From the NCBI GenBank assembly GCA_018607835.1, contig JABBAS010000025.1:1-32288 (forward strand): DNA of 32,288 nucleotides. Reading direction: 5' to 3'. The stretch's first letter is position 1. Every line of letters begins with the position of its first letter. The stretch comes from Methylobacillus sp. (GTDB lineage: Bacteria; Pseudomonadota; Gammaproteobacteria; Burkholderiales; Burkholderiaceae_C). The position numbers were made by a program, and so were the translations under genes. Below are positions 18,171-27,476 of this stretch, in pieces. The notes below the pieces were generated by a model. The model did not search any database. It was not told where the DNA came from and was given only the letters and a program-made list of their open reading frames with translations.

Positions 18171-19865
18171 CTAGCGATACGCGTTGGTAATGGGGTAGCG
18201 CCAGTCCTTACCAAACCCACGGTGCGTCAACCGAATACCTACGGGTGACTGGCGGCGCTTGTATTCATTGAGGCGCACCAAACGCAACACCTGATTCACA
18301 TCGGTCGCCTCGAAGCCTGCCGCAATAATGTCCTCCGCTGATTCGTCCTCTTCGATATAGCGCGCCAAAATAGCGTCGAGCACCTCATAGACTGGCAAGC
18401 TATCCTGATCCGTTTGGTCCGCGCGCAACTCAGCGCTGGGTGGGCGCGTAATGATGCGCTCTGGAATCGGCTCCGACACGCCTCCCAACGGGTTGTGCGC
18501 GTTACGCCAAAGGGCCACGCCAAAGACCTTGGTCTTGAACACATCCTTGATCACCGCGTAGCCGCCCGCCATGTCGCCATACAAGGTGCAGTAGCCCGTG
18601 GCCATCTCGCTCTTATTGCCCGTGGTGAGCACGATACTGCCAAATTTATTGGACAAGGCCATGAGCAAGGTCCCGCGGATACGGGCCTGCAAATTCTCCT
18701 CGGTCGTGTCCTCGGCTAAGCCCGAGAACTCGGCCTGAAGCGATGCCTTGAACACCTCAAAATGGGGCGCTATGTCCACCTCGTCGTAACGCACATTCAA
18801 ACGCTTCGCCATTTCCCGTGCGTCTATCCATGAGATATCCGCCGTATAGGGAGACGGCATCATCACCGCACGCACGCGATCAGCGCCTAGCGCATCGACA
18901 GCCACTGCCAACACCACCGCAGAGTCAATGCCACCTGAAAGCCCTAAGACCACACTTGGGAAGCCGTTCTTCTCGACATAGTCCCGCAGGCCCATCACCA
19001 GTGTTTGCCACAAATCCGCCATTTCCGATCCCAGCGCGGCGACGGTATTCTGCGACACCTCAGTAGGGGTCACGTTACCCAGCGCCTTGTCGCGACCCAG
19101 CGCGATCGTCCATGTGGTCACACACTCCTCAAAGCCTGGTGCACGCGCAACCAGCGCTGCATCGGCATCGAGGGCAAAACTGCGCCCCTCAAACACCACC
19201 TCATCTTGGCCACCCACAAGGTGGGCATACACCAGCGGCAAGTGGGTTTCTTGCACACGCTCAGCCATTGCTTGCTCACGTTGTGCACTTTTACCAAGGT
19301 GGAACGGTGATGCGTTGATAACCACCAACAGCTCGGCACCCACCTCCTTCACGCGCGATGCGGGTTGTGGAAACCAAGCGTCTTCGCAAATAAGTAGGCC
19401 CACCTGAACGCCCGCGACCTCGAACACGCAGGCCTCTGTCCCGGGCGCAAAGTAACGCCGCTCGTCAAACACTTGGTAGTTGGGCAGCATTTGCTTGGCG
19501 TAACGGGTGATCACCTCACCCTCACGCAAAACCGTTGCGGCATTTTCACAAGGCGGCAACGAAATACTGTCCGTCTTCACCCCGGCAACCGACCGCAATC
19601 GCGGGTGGCCCACAACCAGTGTCAGGTTTTTAAGGCCCGCCGTCTGCGCGGCTACCCATTTGAGCGCATCATCGCAGTCAGCCAGAAATTTGGGACGCAG
19701 ATATAAATCTTCTGCGGCGTAGCCAGAGAGCGACAATTCAGGGGTGAGTAGCAGCTGCGAGCCATCGCTATGCGCTTGCTGAGCGGCATCAACAATGCGT
19801 TGGGCATTGCCCGTGATGTCACCAACAACAAAATCTAATTGAGCAACAGAAATTCGGATGGACAT
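18171..19865 (-). CDS. nadE: glutamine-dependent NAD+ synthetase
   Basis: NadE converts deamido-NAD+ to NAD+ with ATP and ammonia drawn from glutamine. The 564-residue protein is the two-domain form. The N-terminal glutaminase (nitrilase fold) has the catalytic triad Glu43, Lys124 and Cys160 (GLLICEDAWF). The C-terminal synthetase has the ATP pyrophosphatase loop SGGIDS at 310-315 and TTGNKSEMATGY further on. The C-terminal tail KRRQSPVGIRLTHRGFGKDWR is typical. The start is ATG at 19865; the coding region of the next gene may begin within a few dozen bases on the other strand. No good ribosome site is seen. Confidence 0.97.
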   Translation of the reverse strand: MSIRISVAQLDFVVGDITGNAQRIVDAAQQAHSDGSQLLLTPELSLSGYAAEDLYLRPKFLADCDDALKWVAAQTAGLKNLTLVVGHPRLRSVAGVKTDSISLPPCENAATVLREGEVITRYAKQMLPNYQVFDERRYFAPGTEACVFEVAGVQVGLLICEDAWFPQPASRVKEVGAELLVVINASPFHLGKSAQREQAMAERVQETHLPLVYAHLVGGQDEVVFEGRSFALDADAALVARAPGFEECVTTWTIALGRDKALGNVTPTEVSQNTVAALGSEMADLWQTLVMGLRDYVEKNGFPSVVLGLSGGIDSAVVLAVAVDALGADRVRAVMMPSPYTADISWIDAREMAKRLNVRYDEVDIAPHFEVFKASLQAEFSGLAEDTTEENLQARIRGTLLMALSNKFGSIVLTTGNKSEMATGYCTLYGDMAGGYAVIKDVFKTKVFGVALWRNAHNPLGGVSEPIPERIITRPPSAELRADQTDQDSLPVYEVLDAILARYIEEDESAEDIIAAGFEATDVNQVLRLVRLNEYKRRQSPVGIRLTHRGFGKDWRYPITNAYR

Positions 19866-19908
19866 GGAATCAAATCATTCGAGAGAGGACCGGTCGGGCG
19901 ACTCGCCA

Positions 19909-21120
19909 ATGCGGCAAGTCAATGGTAATTATCTCACCCGCGTGGTCAGCGATCCCAGCGAGATCGCGTCCACCGATTGGGATGGGCTATTGGGCGCTTG
20001 TGAGGCAGGTGACACACGGAATCCGTTTATGCGGTATGCGTATCTCCACGCCATGCACGCAAGCCAGAGCGCCGTGCCAGAAACCGGCTGGACGCCCCGT
20101 TTTGTCACACTGTGGTCTGACGAGACGCTCGTGGGTGCGTGCGCGCTGTACCTGAAGGTGCACTCCTACGGCGAGTACGTGTTTGACTGGGCGTGGGCAC
20201 GGGCCTACCAAGAACACCAAGTCCCCTACTACCCCAAGGCACTTATCGCATCGCCGTTTACACCCGTACCAGGTCCACGCTTGTTGGCGAGCAATAGCGA
20301 GGCAAAGCACGCCCTGTTAGCGGCCGTGTTGGCCACCTGCGAGTCCCTGGGGGTCTCCTCACTGCATCTGTTATTTGGCGACCAAGAAGACCTAGCGGTA
20401 TGCGAAAGCGCTGGGCTGATGACGCGCCAAACCGTGCAGTTTCATTGGACGAATCGCGCGCCAAATGACTCAGTTAGCGGCTATGCCGACTTTGATGATT
20501 TCTTGTCTACGCTCAATCAGGAAAAGCGGAAAAAGATCAAACAAGAGCGACGGAAAGTTAGCGATGCGGGCGTCTCCTTCAAAGCCTACCGTGGCGGCGA
20601 GATAAGCACCGACTTATGGGAGCTGTTCTACCAGTGCTACAGCCAGACCTACCTTGAGCACGGCAACGCCCCATACTTGAGCCGCGACTTCTTTCAACGC
20701 ATGCAAGACGAGATGCCTGAAAACTGGCTTCTTTTCGTTGGCTACACGCCGGATGGCACCCCATTTGCCACCAGCCTAATTGGGTTGGCAACCCATGCGC
20801 AAACAGGGGAGGTACAGGCCGCCTTTGGCCGCTACTGGGGCGCTTTGGCGCGCGTGGACTGCCTGCACTTCGAAGCCTGCTACTACCAGCCCATTGCCTG
20901 GTGTATTGCCAACGGCGTTAAGCGCTTCGAAGGCGGCGCACAAGGCGAGCACAAGATGGCCAGAGCGTTGATGCCTGTGACAACGTACAGCGCACACTGG
21001 CTCGCACACCCCTCCTTTGCCGAAGCGGTTGGTCGGTACCTAGACCGTGAGCGTGAGGGCATCGCGGACTATGTGGACCACTTATCAGCGCGCAGCCCCT
21101 TTAAAGGTCCCGCACCTTAA
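19909..21120 (+). CDS. GNAT/FemAB-like protein (DUF482, COG3146 type)
   Basis: This is a 403-residue protein of the family annotated as peptidoglycan biosynthesis/recognition, with a double acyltransferase fold like FemAB and GNAT enzymes. Typical segments are ETGWTPRFVTLWSDETLVGA, then YGEYVFDWAWARAYQ, YYPKALIASPFTPVPGPRLL, then LNQEKRKKIKQERRKV and the C-terminal RFEGGAQGEHKMARALMPV. Its substrate is unknown. I prefer ATG 19909, which leaves room for two divergent promoters; the in-phase ATG at 19858 would overlap the nadE start codon region and add 17 polar residues. It ends at a bidirectional terminator shared with ppa. Confidence 0.85.
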   Translation: MRQVNGNYLTRVVSDPSEIASTDWDGLLGACEAGDTRNPFMRYAYLHAMHASQSAVPETGWTPRFVTLWSDETLVGACALYLKVHSYGEYVFDWAWARAYQEHQVPYYPKALIASPFTPVPGPRLLASNSEAKHALLAAVLATCESLGVSSLHLLFGDQEDLAVCESAGLMTRQTVQFHWTNRAPNDSVSGYADFDDFLSTLNQEKRKKIKQERRKVSDAGVSFKAYRGGEISTDLWELFYQCYSQTYLEHGNAPYLSRDFFQRMQDEMPENWLLFVGYTPDGTPFATSLIGLATHAQTGEVQAAFGRYWGALARVDCLHFEACYYQPIAWCIANGVKRFEGGAQGEHKMARALMPVTTYSAHWLAHPSFAEAVGRYLDREREGIADYVDHLSARSPFKGPAP

Positions 21121-21136
21121 CGCCATAGCCGAGCAG

Positions 21137-21165
21137 AAAAAAAGCCCTGCAATGCAGGGCTTTTT
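21137..21165. terminator. bidirectional intrinsic terminator
   Basis: GCCCTGC (21144-21150) and GCAGGGC (21154-21160) form a perfect stem. It is preceded by seven A (21137-21143) and followed by five T, so it has a U-tract in both directions. It lies between the convergent FemAB-like gene and ppa and should end both transcripts. Confidence 0.93.
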
Positions 21166-21189
21166 GGACACCAGTCGGTTCAGCGACGA

Positions 21190-21723
21190 TTACTTGCCAG
21201 CGACGTAGTTGGCCATGCCATCCTTAATTTCTTTGCGTGCCGCATCAGGGCCTTCCCAACCCAAAATCTTGACCCACTTGCCTTCTTCCAAATCTTTGTA
21301 GTGCGCAAAGAAATGCGAAATAGTCTTCAAGCGCATAGGGTTTAAGTCTTCGGGCTTTTGCCACTGCGTGTAGATGGACAGAATCTTGTCTATTGGCACG
21401 GCCAAGACTTTGCCGTCTTCGCCAGCCTCGTCTTCCATCTTCAAAATACCGATTGGCCGGCAAGGCACAACGACGCCGGGAATCAGCGGAACAGGCGTAA
21501 TAACCAACACATCGACGGGGTCGCCATCACCAGAAATCGTCTGCGGCACATAACCGTAGTTGGTCGGGTAGTGCATTGACGTGCTCATAAAGCGGTCAAC
21601 AAAAATGGCGCCGGTCTCTTTATCCACCTCGTATTTGACGGGATCCGCGTTCATAGGGATCTCGATGATGACGTTGAACGTGTTGGGGGCATCTGCACCA
21701 GGCGACACAATATTGAGTGACAT
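21190..21723 (-). CDS. ppa: inorganic pyrophosphatase (soluble, family I)
   Basis: Ppa hydrolyses pyrophosphate to two phosphates in the cytoplasm, pulling biosynthetic reactions forward. At 177 residues it matches the bacterial family I hexamer. The signature [13 protein letters not shown] (metal-binding Asp residues) is intact, as are the preceding [11 protein letters not shown] and the later [15 protein letters not shown]. The start is ATG at 21723, with GGAAAT just upstream. It is divergent from the membrane pyrophosphatase hppA across 241 bases, so the two PPi-removing enzymes share a regulatory region. Confidence 0.97.
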   Translation of the reverse strand: MSLNIVSPGADAPNTFNVIIEIPMNADPVKYEVDKETGAIFVDRFMSTSMHYPTNYGYVPQTISGDGDPVDVLVITPVPLIPGVVVPCRPIGILKMEDEAGEDGKVLAVPIDKILSIYTQWQKPEDLNPMRLKTISHFFAHYKDLEEGKWVKILGWEGPDAARKEIKDGMANYVAGK

Positions 21724-21763
21724 ATTTCCGTTTTGTTGATAGAGGGGTTGAAAAAAGCGAATC

Positions 21764-21778
21764 TAGGTATTTTACCTA
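21764..21778. promoter_or_regulatory. palindrome overlapping a ppa -10 candidate
   Basis: TAGGTA (21764-21769) and TACCTA (21773-21778) are perfect 6-bp arms around TTT, 41 bases upstream of the ppa start. On the minus strand the middle reads TAAAAT (21774-21769), a possible -10 box. A regulator bound here would block ppa transcription. I could not find a good -35 box. Confidence 0.35.
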
Positions 21779-21964
21779 TTAGCGCTTACCCTGAATTTAC
21801 AACCGATCAGCCAAAGAGAATGGCGCTAAGTATGCAATTCGGCTTAAAGTTCCCCTGTTGGCCAATTACCTGTCCCATATGAGGCACGGTGGTAAGGAAG
21901 CAACGCAGTGCTGGTGGCGCTTGCGTTGCACCACCAGATCGCCGTAACAACATGGGAGATCTTT

Positions 21965-24034
21965 ATGGCTGGTAATTCAGCGTTAACGTTAGCGATACTT
22001 TGCGGCTTGATAGCTGTTGGGTATGGGTTTTGGGCCCGCAGTTGGATTCTTGCGCAAGACGCGGGAAATGCGCGCATGCAGGAAATTGCATCGGCTATCC
22101 AAACCGGGGCCGCTGCCTACTTGGCACGACAGTACAAAACCATTTCCGTTGTGGGAATTGTTTTGGCCATCTTAATTTCGGTCGTCTTGAGTCCAATGAG
22201 TGCCATCGGCTTCGTGATTGGAGCCGTCTTGTCTGGCGCGTGTGGCTTTATTGGTATGAACGTCTCCGTCAGCGCCAACGTGCGTACCGCACAGGCGGCA
22301 ACCAAAGGCATTGGTCCCGCGCTTGACGTTGCGTTCCGCGGCGGCGCCATCACCGGTATGTTGGTGGTCGGGCTTGGCCTGCTGGGCGTTACAGGCTTCT
22401 TCTGGTTTCTCGTCGGTAACGGCGTGATGGCCACCGGTGCCACGCTTGCCGAACAAATGAACCCGCTCATTGGGTTTGCATTTGGCTCCTCACTGATTTC
22501 AATTTTCGCGCGCCTTGGCGGCGGCATCTTTACAAAAGGTGCGGACGTTGGCGCTGATTTGGTCGGCAAAGTCGAAGCAGGTATTCCAGAGGACGACCCC
22601 CGTAACCCTGCGGTGATTGCCGACAACGTGGGTGACAACGTGGGCGACTGTGCGGGTATGGCAGCAGACTTGTTCGAAACCTATGCCGTTACCTTGATTG
22701 CGACCATGGTGTTAGGTGCACTCATGGTCGGCGACGCAGGCGCCAGTGCGGTCATTTACCCGTTGGCATTAGGCGCGGTCTCTATCGTGGCCTCCATCAT
22801 TGGTTGCTTCTTTGTGAAAGCCACACCCGGCATGAAAAATGTCATGCCCGCGCTTTACAAAGGTTTAGCGGTGGCAGGTGGTTTGTCTTTGATTGCGTTT
22901 TATTTCGTAACGACGTGGATCATGCCCGATAACGCCATTGCAGCGAGCGGCAGCCAAAATGCCTTGTTCGGCTCTTGCATCGTCGGCTTGGTGCTAACCG
23001 CGGCGCTGGTCTGGATAACCGAGTACTACACCGGAACGCAATTCCGTCCCGTACAGCACATCGCTGAAGCATCTACCACGGGACACGGCACAAACATCAT
23101 CGCGGGTCTGGGTGTGTCAATGCGGTCAACGGCATGGCCAGTGCTATTTGTTTGCTTGGCAATCTGGACGGCTTACCAATTGGCAGGCCTGTACGGTATT
23201 GCCATTGCCGCCACCTCCATGCTGAGCATGGCGGGTATTGTGGTGGCATTGGATGCCTATGGCCCAATCACAGACAACGCCGGTGGCATTGCTGAAATGG
23301 CAGAAATGCCCGCCAGCGTGCGCGACATCACGGACCCATTGGATGCCGTTGGCAACACCACGAAGGCCGTGACAAAAGGCTATGCGATTGGGTCAGCTGG
23401 CTTGGCCGCACTGGTCTTGTTTGCAGACTACACACACAAGCTAGAGGTCTACGGAAAAGTCGTCACCTTTGACCTGAGCAACCCAATGGTCATCATTGGC
23501 TTGTTTATCGGTGGCTTGATTCCCTACTTGTTCGGCGCTATGGCAATGGAGGCCGTGGGCCGCGCTGCCGGGTCGGTTGTGGTGGAAGTGCGTCGCCAGT
23601 TCAAAGAGATCCCAGGCATCATGGACGGCTCGGGCAAGCCAGAGTATGGCCGCGCAGTCGACATGTTGACCACTGCGGCTATCAAAGAAATGATGATTCC
23701 ATCGCTCTTGCCAGTGGTGGCCCCCATTTTGGTTGGTTTGATCCTCGGGCCAGCCGCATTGGGCGGCTTGTTAATGGGCACAATCGTGACCGGCTTGTTT
23801 GTGGCTATCTCCATGTGCACAGGTGGTGGCGCTTGGGACAACGCCAAGAAATACATCGAAGATGGTAACTTTGGCGGCAAGGGCTCAGAAAGCCACAAAG
23901 CGGCCGTTACGGGTGATACGGTCGGTGACCCCTACAAAGACACAGCGGGCCCTGCCATTAACCCCTTAATCAAGATCATCAACATCGTGGCCCTGTTAAT
24001 CGTGCCCGTGATGATGCAAATACACGGCGGCTAG
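21965..24034 (+). CDS. hppA: membrane-bound proton-translocating pyrophosphatase
   Basis: HppA couples pyrophosphate hydrolysis to H+ pumping across the inner membrane. The 689-residue protein has about 15-16 hydrophobic helices. The PPi/Mg-binding signature [11 protein letters not shown] is at 194-204, with further acidic motifs [19 protein letters not shown] and the C-terminal [20 protein letters not shown]. Lys467 in GNTTKA marks the K+-independent H+-pumping subclass (K+-dependent enzymes have Ala there); the window therefore suggests an H+ pump not needing K+. I chose ATG 21965, with GGGAG ahead of it, over an in-phase GTG at 21908 that adds a 19-residue non-homologous stretch. It ends at a strong terminator. 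Confidence 0.97.
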   Translation: MAGNSALTLAILCGLIAVGYGFWARSWILAQDAGNARMQEIASAIQTGAAAYLARQYKTISVVGIVLAILISVVLSPMSAIGFVIGAVLSGACGFIGMNVSVSANVRTAQAATKGIGPALDVAFRGGAITGMLVVGLGLLGVTGFFWFLVGNGVMATGATLAEQMNPLIGFAFGSSLISIFARLGGGIFTKGADVGADLVGKVEAGIPEDDPRNPAVIADNVGDNVGDCAGMAADLFETYAVTLIATMVLGALMVGDAGASAVIYPLALGAVSIVASIIGCFFVKATPGMKNVMPALYKGLAVAGGLSLIAFYFVTTWIMPDNAIAASGSQNALFGSCIVGLVLTAALVWITEYYTGTQFRPVQHIAEASTTGHGTNIIAGLGVSMRSTAWPVLFVCLAIWTAYQLAGLYGIAIAATSMLSMAGIVVALDAYGPITDNAGGIAEMAEMPASVRDITDPLDAVGNTTKAVTKGYAIGSAGLAALVLFADYTHKLEVYGKVVTFDLSNPMVIIGLFIGGLIPYLFGAMAMEAVGRAAGSVVVEVRRQFKEIPGIMDGSGKPEYGRAVDMLTTAAIKEMMIPSLLPVVAPILVGLILGPAALGGLLMGTIVTGLFVAISMCTGGGAWDNAKKYIEDGNFGGKGSESHKAAVTGDTVGDPYKDTAGPAINPLIKIINIVALLIVPVMMQIHGG

Positions 24035-24056
24035 TCCACTCCGGCTGATTTTTGAA

Positions 24057-24089
24057 GCGCAAAGCCCCCGTGGCTTTGCGCTTTTTTTT
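24057..24089 (+). terminator. intrinsic terminator of hppA
   Basis: GCGCAAAGCC (24057-24066) pairs with GGCTTTGCGC (24072-24081), a 10-bp perfect stem with a 5-base loop, followed by eight T (24082-24089). It begins 22 bases past the hppA stop codon. Confidence 0.95.
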
Positions 24090-24130
24090 ATCGCCTTGAG
24101 ACGCACCGATAAATTAGAGACAATAGCGCC

Positions 24131-25285
24131 ATGAACAAACCCGTTATTCCCGTCATAGATGTCCGCCAGCGTCCCGCCCCGACGTCTCAGGAATTACTGG
24201 AAACCATCAAAAATATAGATCTGAGCAAACCCACGCTCGACACCTTGGGGCGCCCTTTACGAGATCTGCGCATCAGTGTCACGGATCGGTGTAATTTCCG
24301 TTGCAGCTATTGCATGCCTAAAAGCGTTTTCGACCGCGACTACGCGTACTTGCCACAAAAAGAGTTGCTCCGATTTGAGGAGATCACCACCATTGCAGCC
24401 GCCGCTACGCAGTTGGGCGTGAAGAAAATTCGCATTACGGGTGGGGAGCCGTTGTTGAGGAAAAATGTAGAGATCCTGATCGCTCAGCTCAGCGAACTGC
24501 GAACCCTTGATGGCAAGCCTTTGGACCTGACACTGACCACCAACGCGAGTTTATTAAAGAAAAAAGCGCAGAGCCTGAAAGACGCAGGCCTCAAGCGCTT
24601 AACCATTAGCTTGGATGCCATGGATGACGCCATCTTTCGGCAAATGAACGACATGGACTTCCCGGTCGCGGACGTACTGGACGGTATCGCAATGGCAAGC
24701 CAAGTAGGCTTTGAGGACATCAAGGTCAACATGGTCGTCAAACGGGGCACCAACGAAGACCAGATCCTACCCATGGCGGCGCACTTTCGCGGTACGGGCG
24801 TGTCACTGCGCTTCATCGAGTACATGGACGTGGGCGCTAGCAACGGTTGGCGTATGGACGAGGTCTTACCCACAGCCGACGTGCTGTCTTTGCTACAAAG
24901 CCGCTGGCCGTTGCAAGCCTTGCCACCCAAGAGCGTCGGCGAAACCGCGACCCGTTACGGCTACCTAAACGCGCAAGGGGCCTTGGACCCGCAGCTGGGC
25001 GAGGTGGGATTTATATCCAGCGTGACGCAAGCGTTTTGCCAAGACTGTAATCGGGCCCGCTTATCGACCGATGGCCGTTTATTTAACTGCCTGTTCGCCA
25101 CAGAGGGGGCCAATGTGCGAGACCTTCTGCGCGGCGCGCCTGACGGCGGCGTTGACACGGTTGCGCAATATCTGGCTTATTTGTGGCAACAACGCACCGA
25201 CCAATACTCCGCACTGCGTCAAGCGGGTATGGTGCCTGCTGGAAATGCGGAGCGCCGCGTAGAAATGAGTTTCATTGGCGGGTGA
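24131..25285 (+). CDS. moaA: GTP 3',8-cyclase (molybdenum cofactor biosynthesis)
   Basis: MoaA is a radical-SAM enzyme that, with MoaC, converts GTP to cyclic pyranopterin monophosphate, the first step of molybdopterin synthesis. The N-terminal cluster motif C54-x3-C58-x2-C61 (CNFRCSYC) and ITGGEPLL are present. The second 4Fe-4S cluster of the family is given by [10 protein letters not shown] and LFNCLF near the C-terminus. The chain ends in the essential Gly-Gly ([10 protein letters not shown]). At 384 residues it is longer than E. coli MoaA (329), mainly through a 40-residue N-terminal extension and an insertion before the last third. The start is ATG at 24131, with no strong ribosome site. 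No other moa or mog gene is adjacent; no Moco riboswitch-like structure is visible upstream. Confidence 0.97.
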   Translation: MNKPVIPVIDVRQRPAPTSQELLETIKNIDLSKPTLDTLGRPLRDLRISVTDRCNFRCSYCMPKSVFDRDYAYLPQKELLRFEEITTIAAAATQLGVKKIRITGGEPLLRKNVEILIAQLSELRTLDGKPLDLTLTTNASLLKKKAQSLKDAGLKRLTISLDAMDDAIFRQMNDMDFPVADVLDGIAMASQVGFEDIKVNMVVKRGTNEDQILPMAAHFRGTGVSLRFIEYMDVGASNGWRMDEVLPTADVLSLLQSRWPLQALPPKSVGETATRYGYLNAQGALDPQLGEVGFISSVTQAFCQDCNRARLSTDGRLFNCLFATEGANVRDLLRGAPDGGVDTVAQYLAYLWQQRTDQYSALRQAGMVPAGNAERRVEMSFIGG

Positions 25286-25335
25286 CGCTTGCTAACCTTA
25301 CGGGCACTGCCTTTGCAGAAGCGCCAAGCGCGCGC

Positions 25336-25773
25336 TTAGCTCGCCGGTACGCCCCGGTTAGCCAAGCCATCGGCGCGTTCGTTACCGGGATCGCCCGCGT
25401 GCCCCTTCACCCAGCGCCAGTCAATGCGATGTTCGGATTCCGCAACCAAGGTGTCCAGTGTCTGCCATAGATCCACATTTTTAACTGGCTGTTTGGATGC
25501 CGTCTTCCACCCGCGCGCCTTCCAGCCTTTTACCCACTCGGTGATGCCTTTACGGACGTACTCGCTATCGAGATACAGGGTGACGTTGCACGGGCGCTTC
25601 AAAGCGCTGAGCCCTTGGATAACGGCCATCAACTCCATGCGGTTATTGGTGGTGAGGGCCTCGCCACCAAACAGCTCTCTTTCGACCCCGTCGGCAATCA
25701 ATAGCGCTCCCCAGCCGCCAGGGCCTGGGTTACCTTTGCAGGCACCATCGGTATAAATCGTCACGTTATTCAT
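25336..25773 (-). CDS. rnhA: ribonuclease HI
   Basis: RNase HI cleaves the RNA strand of RNA-DNA hybrids and helps remove R-loops and primers. The 145-residue protein has the full catalytic set: Asp9 ([14 protein letters not shown]), Glu47 (NNRMELMAV), Asp69 (YLDSEYV), His125 and Asp135 ([13 protein letters not shown]). The basic handle [18 protein letters not shown] is also present. ATG at 25773 lies five bases after the stop codon of the methyltransferase gene, so the two are an operon. It is convergent with moaA, 50 bases apart. The rnhA-methyltransferase-gloB order resembles E. coli gloB-yafS-rnhA, but dnaQ does not follow here. Confidence 0.97.
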   Translation of the reverse strand: MNNVTIYTDGACKGNPGPGGWGALLIADGVERELFGGEALTTNNRMELMAVIQGLSALKRPCNVTLYLDSEYVRKGITEWVKGWKARGWKTASKQPVKNVDLWQTLDTLVAESEHRIDWRWVKGHAGDPGNERADGLANRGVPAS

Positions 25774-25778
25774 GCCTG

Positions 25779-26555
25779 TTACTCATGTGGGGTCGCATTG
25801 CTTTTGTTAAGACTGTCTTTTTGAGAGGTGGATCCTACCCTAGCGGAAGACTTCGCGGGCACCTTAACGAGGCGACGCTGCTGCTTCCATGCCGCGCTCA
25901 TGAGCTTGGCCCCGCGGACACGCTTAACGGCGACCAGCAGGTAGGCGTTCGCCGCCCATGGCCACAAGGCATGACCCGCCGCATCCATCCACGCACACCT
26001 ATCCAACCACTTCTGGGTTGCGCACGCAGGGCGAAAAAGACCGCGCTCCACCAACTCAACCTCGAAACCAAGCAGTTTCAGCCAATCACGTAGCCGCCAA
26101 AGACCAAGCCACTGCCCTGCTGAGGCCCCAAAAGGCGGCACACTGGCCCCTGCCTTCACCCCTAGACGCACGCCTAAATCGTAACGAGACTGGCGCAAAC
26201 TCCAGGCACTGAATGGATTCAAACCAGCGATCACAACGCGCCCCTCCGGCACCAGCACCCGCTCAACCTCTCGCAAGGCTTGGTGGGGATCAACACTGCG
26301 CTCCAGCGTATGGGGCAATAGCACCAAGTCCAAACTACGGTCTTTAAATGGGAGGGCCTCTGCAACGGCATCGAGTTGACCCGCGGGGTCGATATTCCAC
26401 CGGTAAGGCATACGGTTCGCCCGTAAACCGTCCAGATCGGGCTCGCCTATTTGAACCGCATGGTAACCAAACAAGTCAACCACCGAACGGTCTATATGGT
26501 CTTGCAACCACGCTAGCCAGTAGCGCCTAACGGCGTCATCCACCCATTCAGTCAA
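25779..26555 (-). CDS. class I SAM-dependent methyltransferase-like protein (YafS type)
   Basis: This 258-residue protein resembles the methyltransferase conserved between gloB and rnhA in many gamma- and beta-proteobacteria (E. coli yafS). The methyltransf_11-type core is visible: [21 protein letters not shown], then [22 protein letters not shown]. The glycine-rich SAM motif I is degenerate (residues around [11 protein letters not shown] rather than E-x-G-x-G), so activity is uncertain. The last 40 residues are a basic, Ser/Lys-rich tail. The best start is TTG at 26555, with AGGA about 13 bases upstream; I find no ATG in frame near the start of the conserved region. The substrate is unknown. 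Confidence 0.8.
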   Translation of the reverse strand: MTEWVDDAVRRYWLAWLQDHIDRSVVDLFGYHAVQIGEPDLDGLRANRMPYRWNIDPAGQLDAVAEALPFKDRSLDLVLLPHTLERSVDPHQALREVERVLVPEGRVVIAGLNPFSAWSLRQSRYDLGVRLGVKAGASVPPFGASAGQWLGLWRLRDWLKLLGFEVELVERGLFRPACATQKWLDRCAWMDAAGHALWPWAANAYLLVAVKRVRGAKLMSAAWKQQRRLVKVPAKSSARVGSTSQKDSLNKSNATPHE

Positions 26556-26647
26556 ATTTATAATTTCCTGTTAATGTTAGCGCTCAACTAGCCAGCAGCC
26601 GCAACCAAACGAACGTGCCGCCCTCGAGACTCTAACCGTTATTATTT

Positions 26648-27439
26648 ATGAATTCATTCTCGCTACTCCCCGTCCCGGCCTTTAATGATAATTATTTGTG
26701 GTTATTACATGACGGCGCAAAGGCACTCGTCGTTGACCCAGGGGACGCCGCACCCATCGTAGACACACTGCGCAAACTCAATCTCAACTTAGAAAGCATA
26801 CTCGTTACACACCACCACGCCGATCACACCGGCGGCGTGATGGCTTTGCACGAAAAATACGGTGCAAAGGTGTTCGCCCCCGCCTTGGACACCATGCCTT
26901 TTGAGGGCAAGATGGCCTACCAAAGAATGGGTGAGGGTGACAGCGTGACCGCCTTGGGAATCCACTGGCAGGTCATCGATGTACCGGGCCACACCGCGGG
27001 GCACATTGCCTATTTTGGTGAACCAGCGGGCATGGCACCCACCTTATTTTGCGGGGACACCCTATTCTCAGGTGGTTGCGGGCGTTTATTCGAAGGAACT
27101 CCCGCGCAAATGCGGGCATCCCTCGCCAAGTTAAGCGCGCTACCCGGCAATACCAACGTGTGCTGTGCCCATGAGTACACCTTGGCTAATTTAGCGTTTG
27201 CCCGGCGTGTAGAGCCCGGTAACACTGCCTTGATGCGTTACAGTGAAGCTTGTGCAAAAAAGCGCGAAAATAATATCCCAACGGTACCGAGCTCAATTGC
27301 GATTGAGTGTGCCGTCAATCCCTTTCTACGAGTCGAACAAGACGAAGTGATGGCATCCGTGTTGAGTCAATTCCCTGGTACACCAAGCACGCCGGACAAC
27401 ATTTTTGGTGCACTACGCGAATGGAAGAACACGGCTTAA
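26648..27439 (+). CDS. gloB: hydroxyacylglutathione hydrolase (glyoxalase II)
   Basis: GloB hydrolyses S-lactoylglutathione to D-lactate and glutathione, the second step of methylglyoxal detoxification. The binuclear metal motif THHHADH is at residues 54-60. Further metal ligands follow in VPGHTAGHIAY, LFCGDTLFSGGCGRLFEG and CAHEYTLANL. The length, 263 residues, and the C-terminal glutathione-binding part (KKRENNIPTVPSSIAIE) are normal. ATG at 26648 has no recognisable ribosome site; the A/T-rich TTATTATTT just before it may mean a very short or absent leader. It is divergent from the YafS-like gene. The mltD gene follows 37 bases after its stop codon on the same strand. Confidence 0.96.
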   Translation: MNSFSLLPVPAFNDNYLWLLHDGAKALVVDPGDAAPIVDTLRKLNLNLESILVTHHHADHTGGVMALHEKYGAKVFAPALDTMPFEGKMAYQRMGEGDSVTALGIHWQVIDVPGHTAGHIAYFGEPAGMAPTLFCGDTLFSGGCGRLFEGTPAQMRASLAKLSALPGNTNVCCAHEYTLANLAFARRVEPGNTALMRYSEACAKKRENNIPTVPSSIAIECAVNPFLRVEQDEVMASVLSQFPGTPSTPDNIFGALREWKNTA

Positions 27440-27476
27440 ATACCCGCTCCGCTATACGACTGACTTGCCACCTTTA

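Noticed and set aside
22117-22638. 173-codon open frame antisense to hppA
   Set aside because: It is entirely antisense to a highly conserved gene, and its Pro/Thr/Ala-rich composition is what the complement of that gene gives.
24035-24130. Molybdenum cofactor riboswitch ahead of moaA
   Set aside because: The interval is under 100 bases and is occupied by the hppA terminator; no complex fold is visible.
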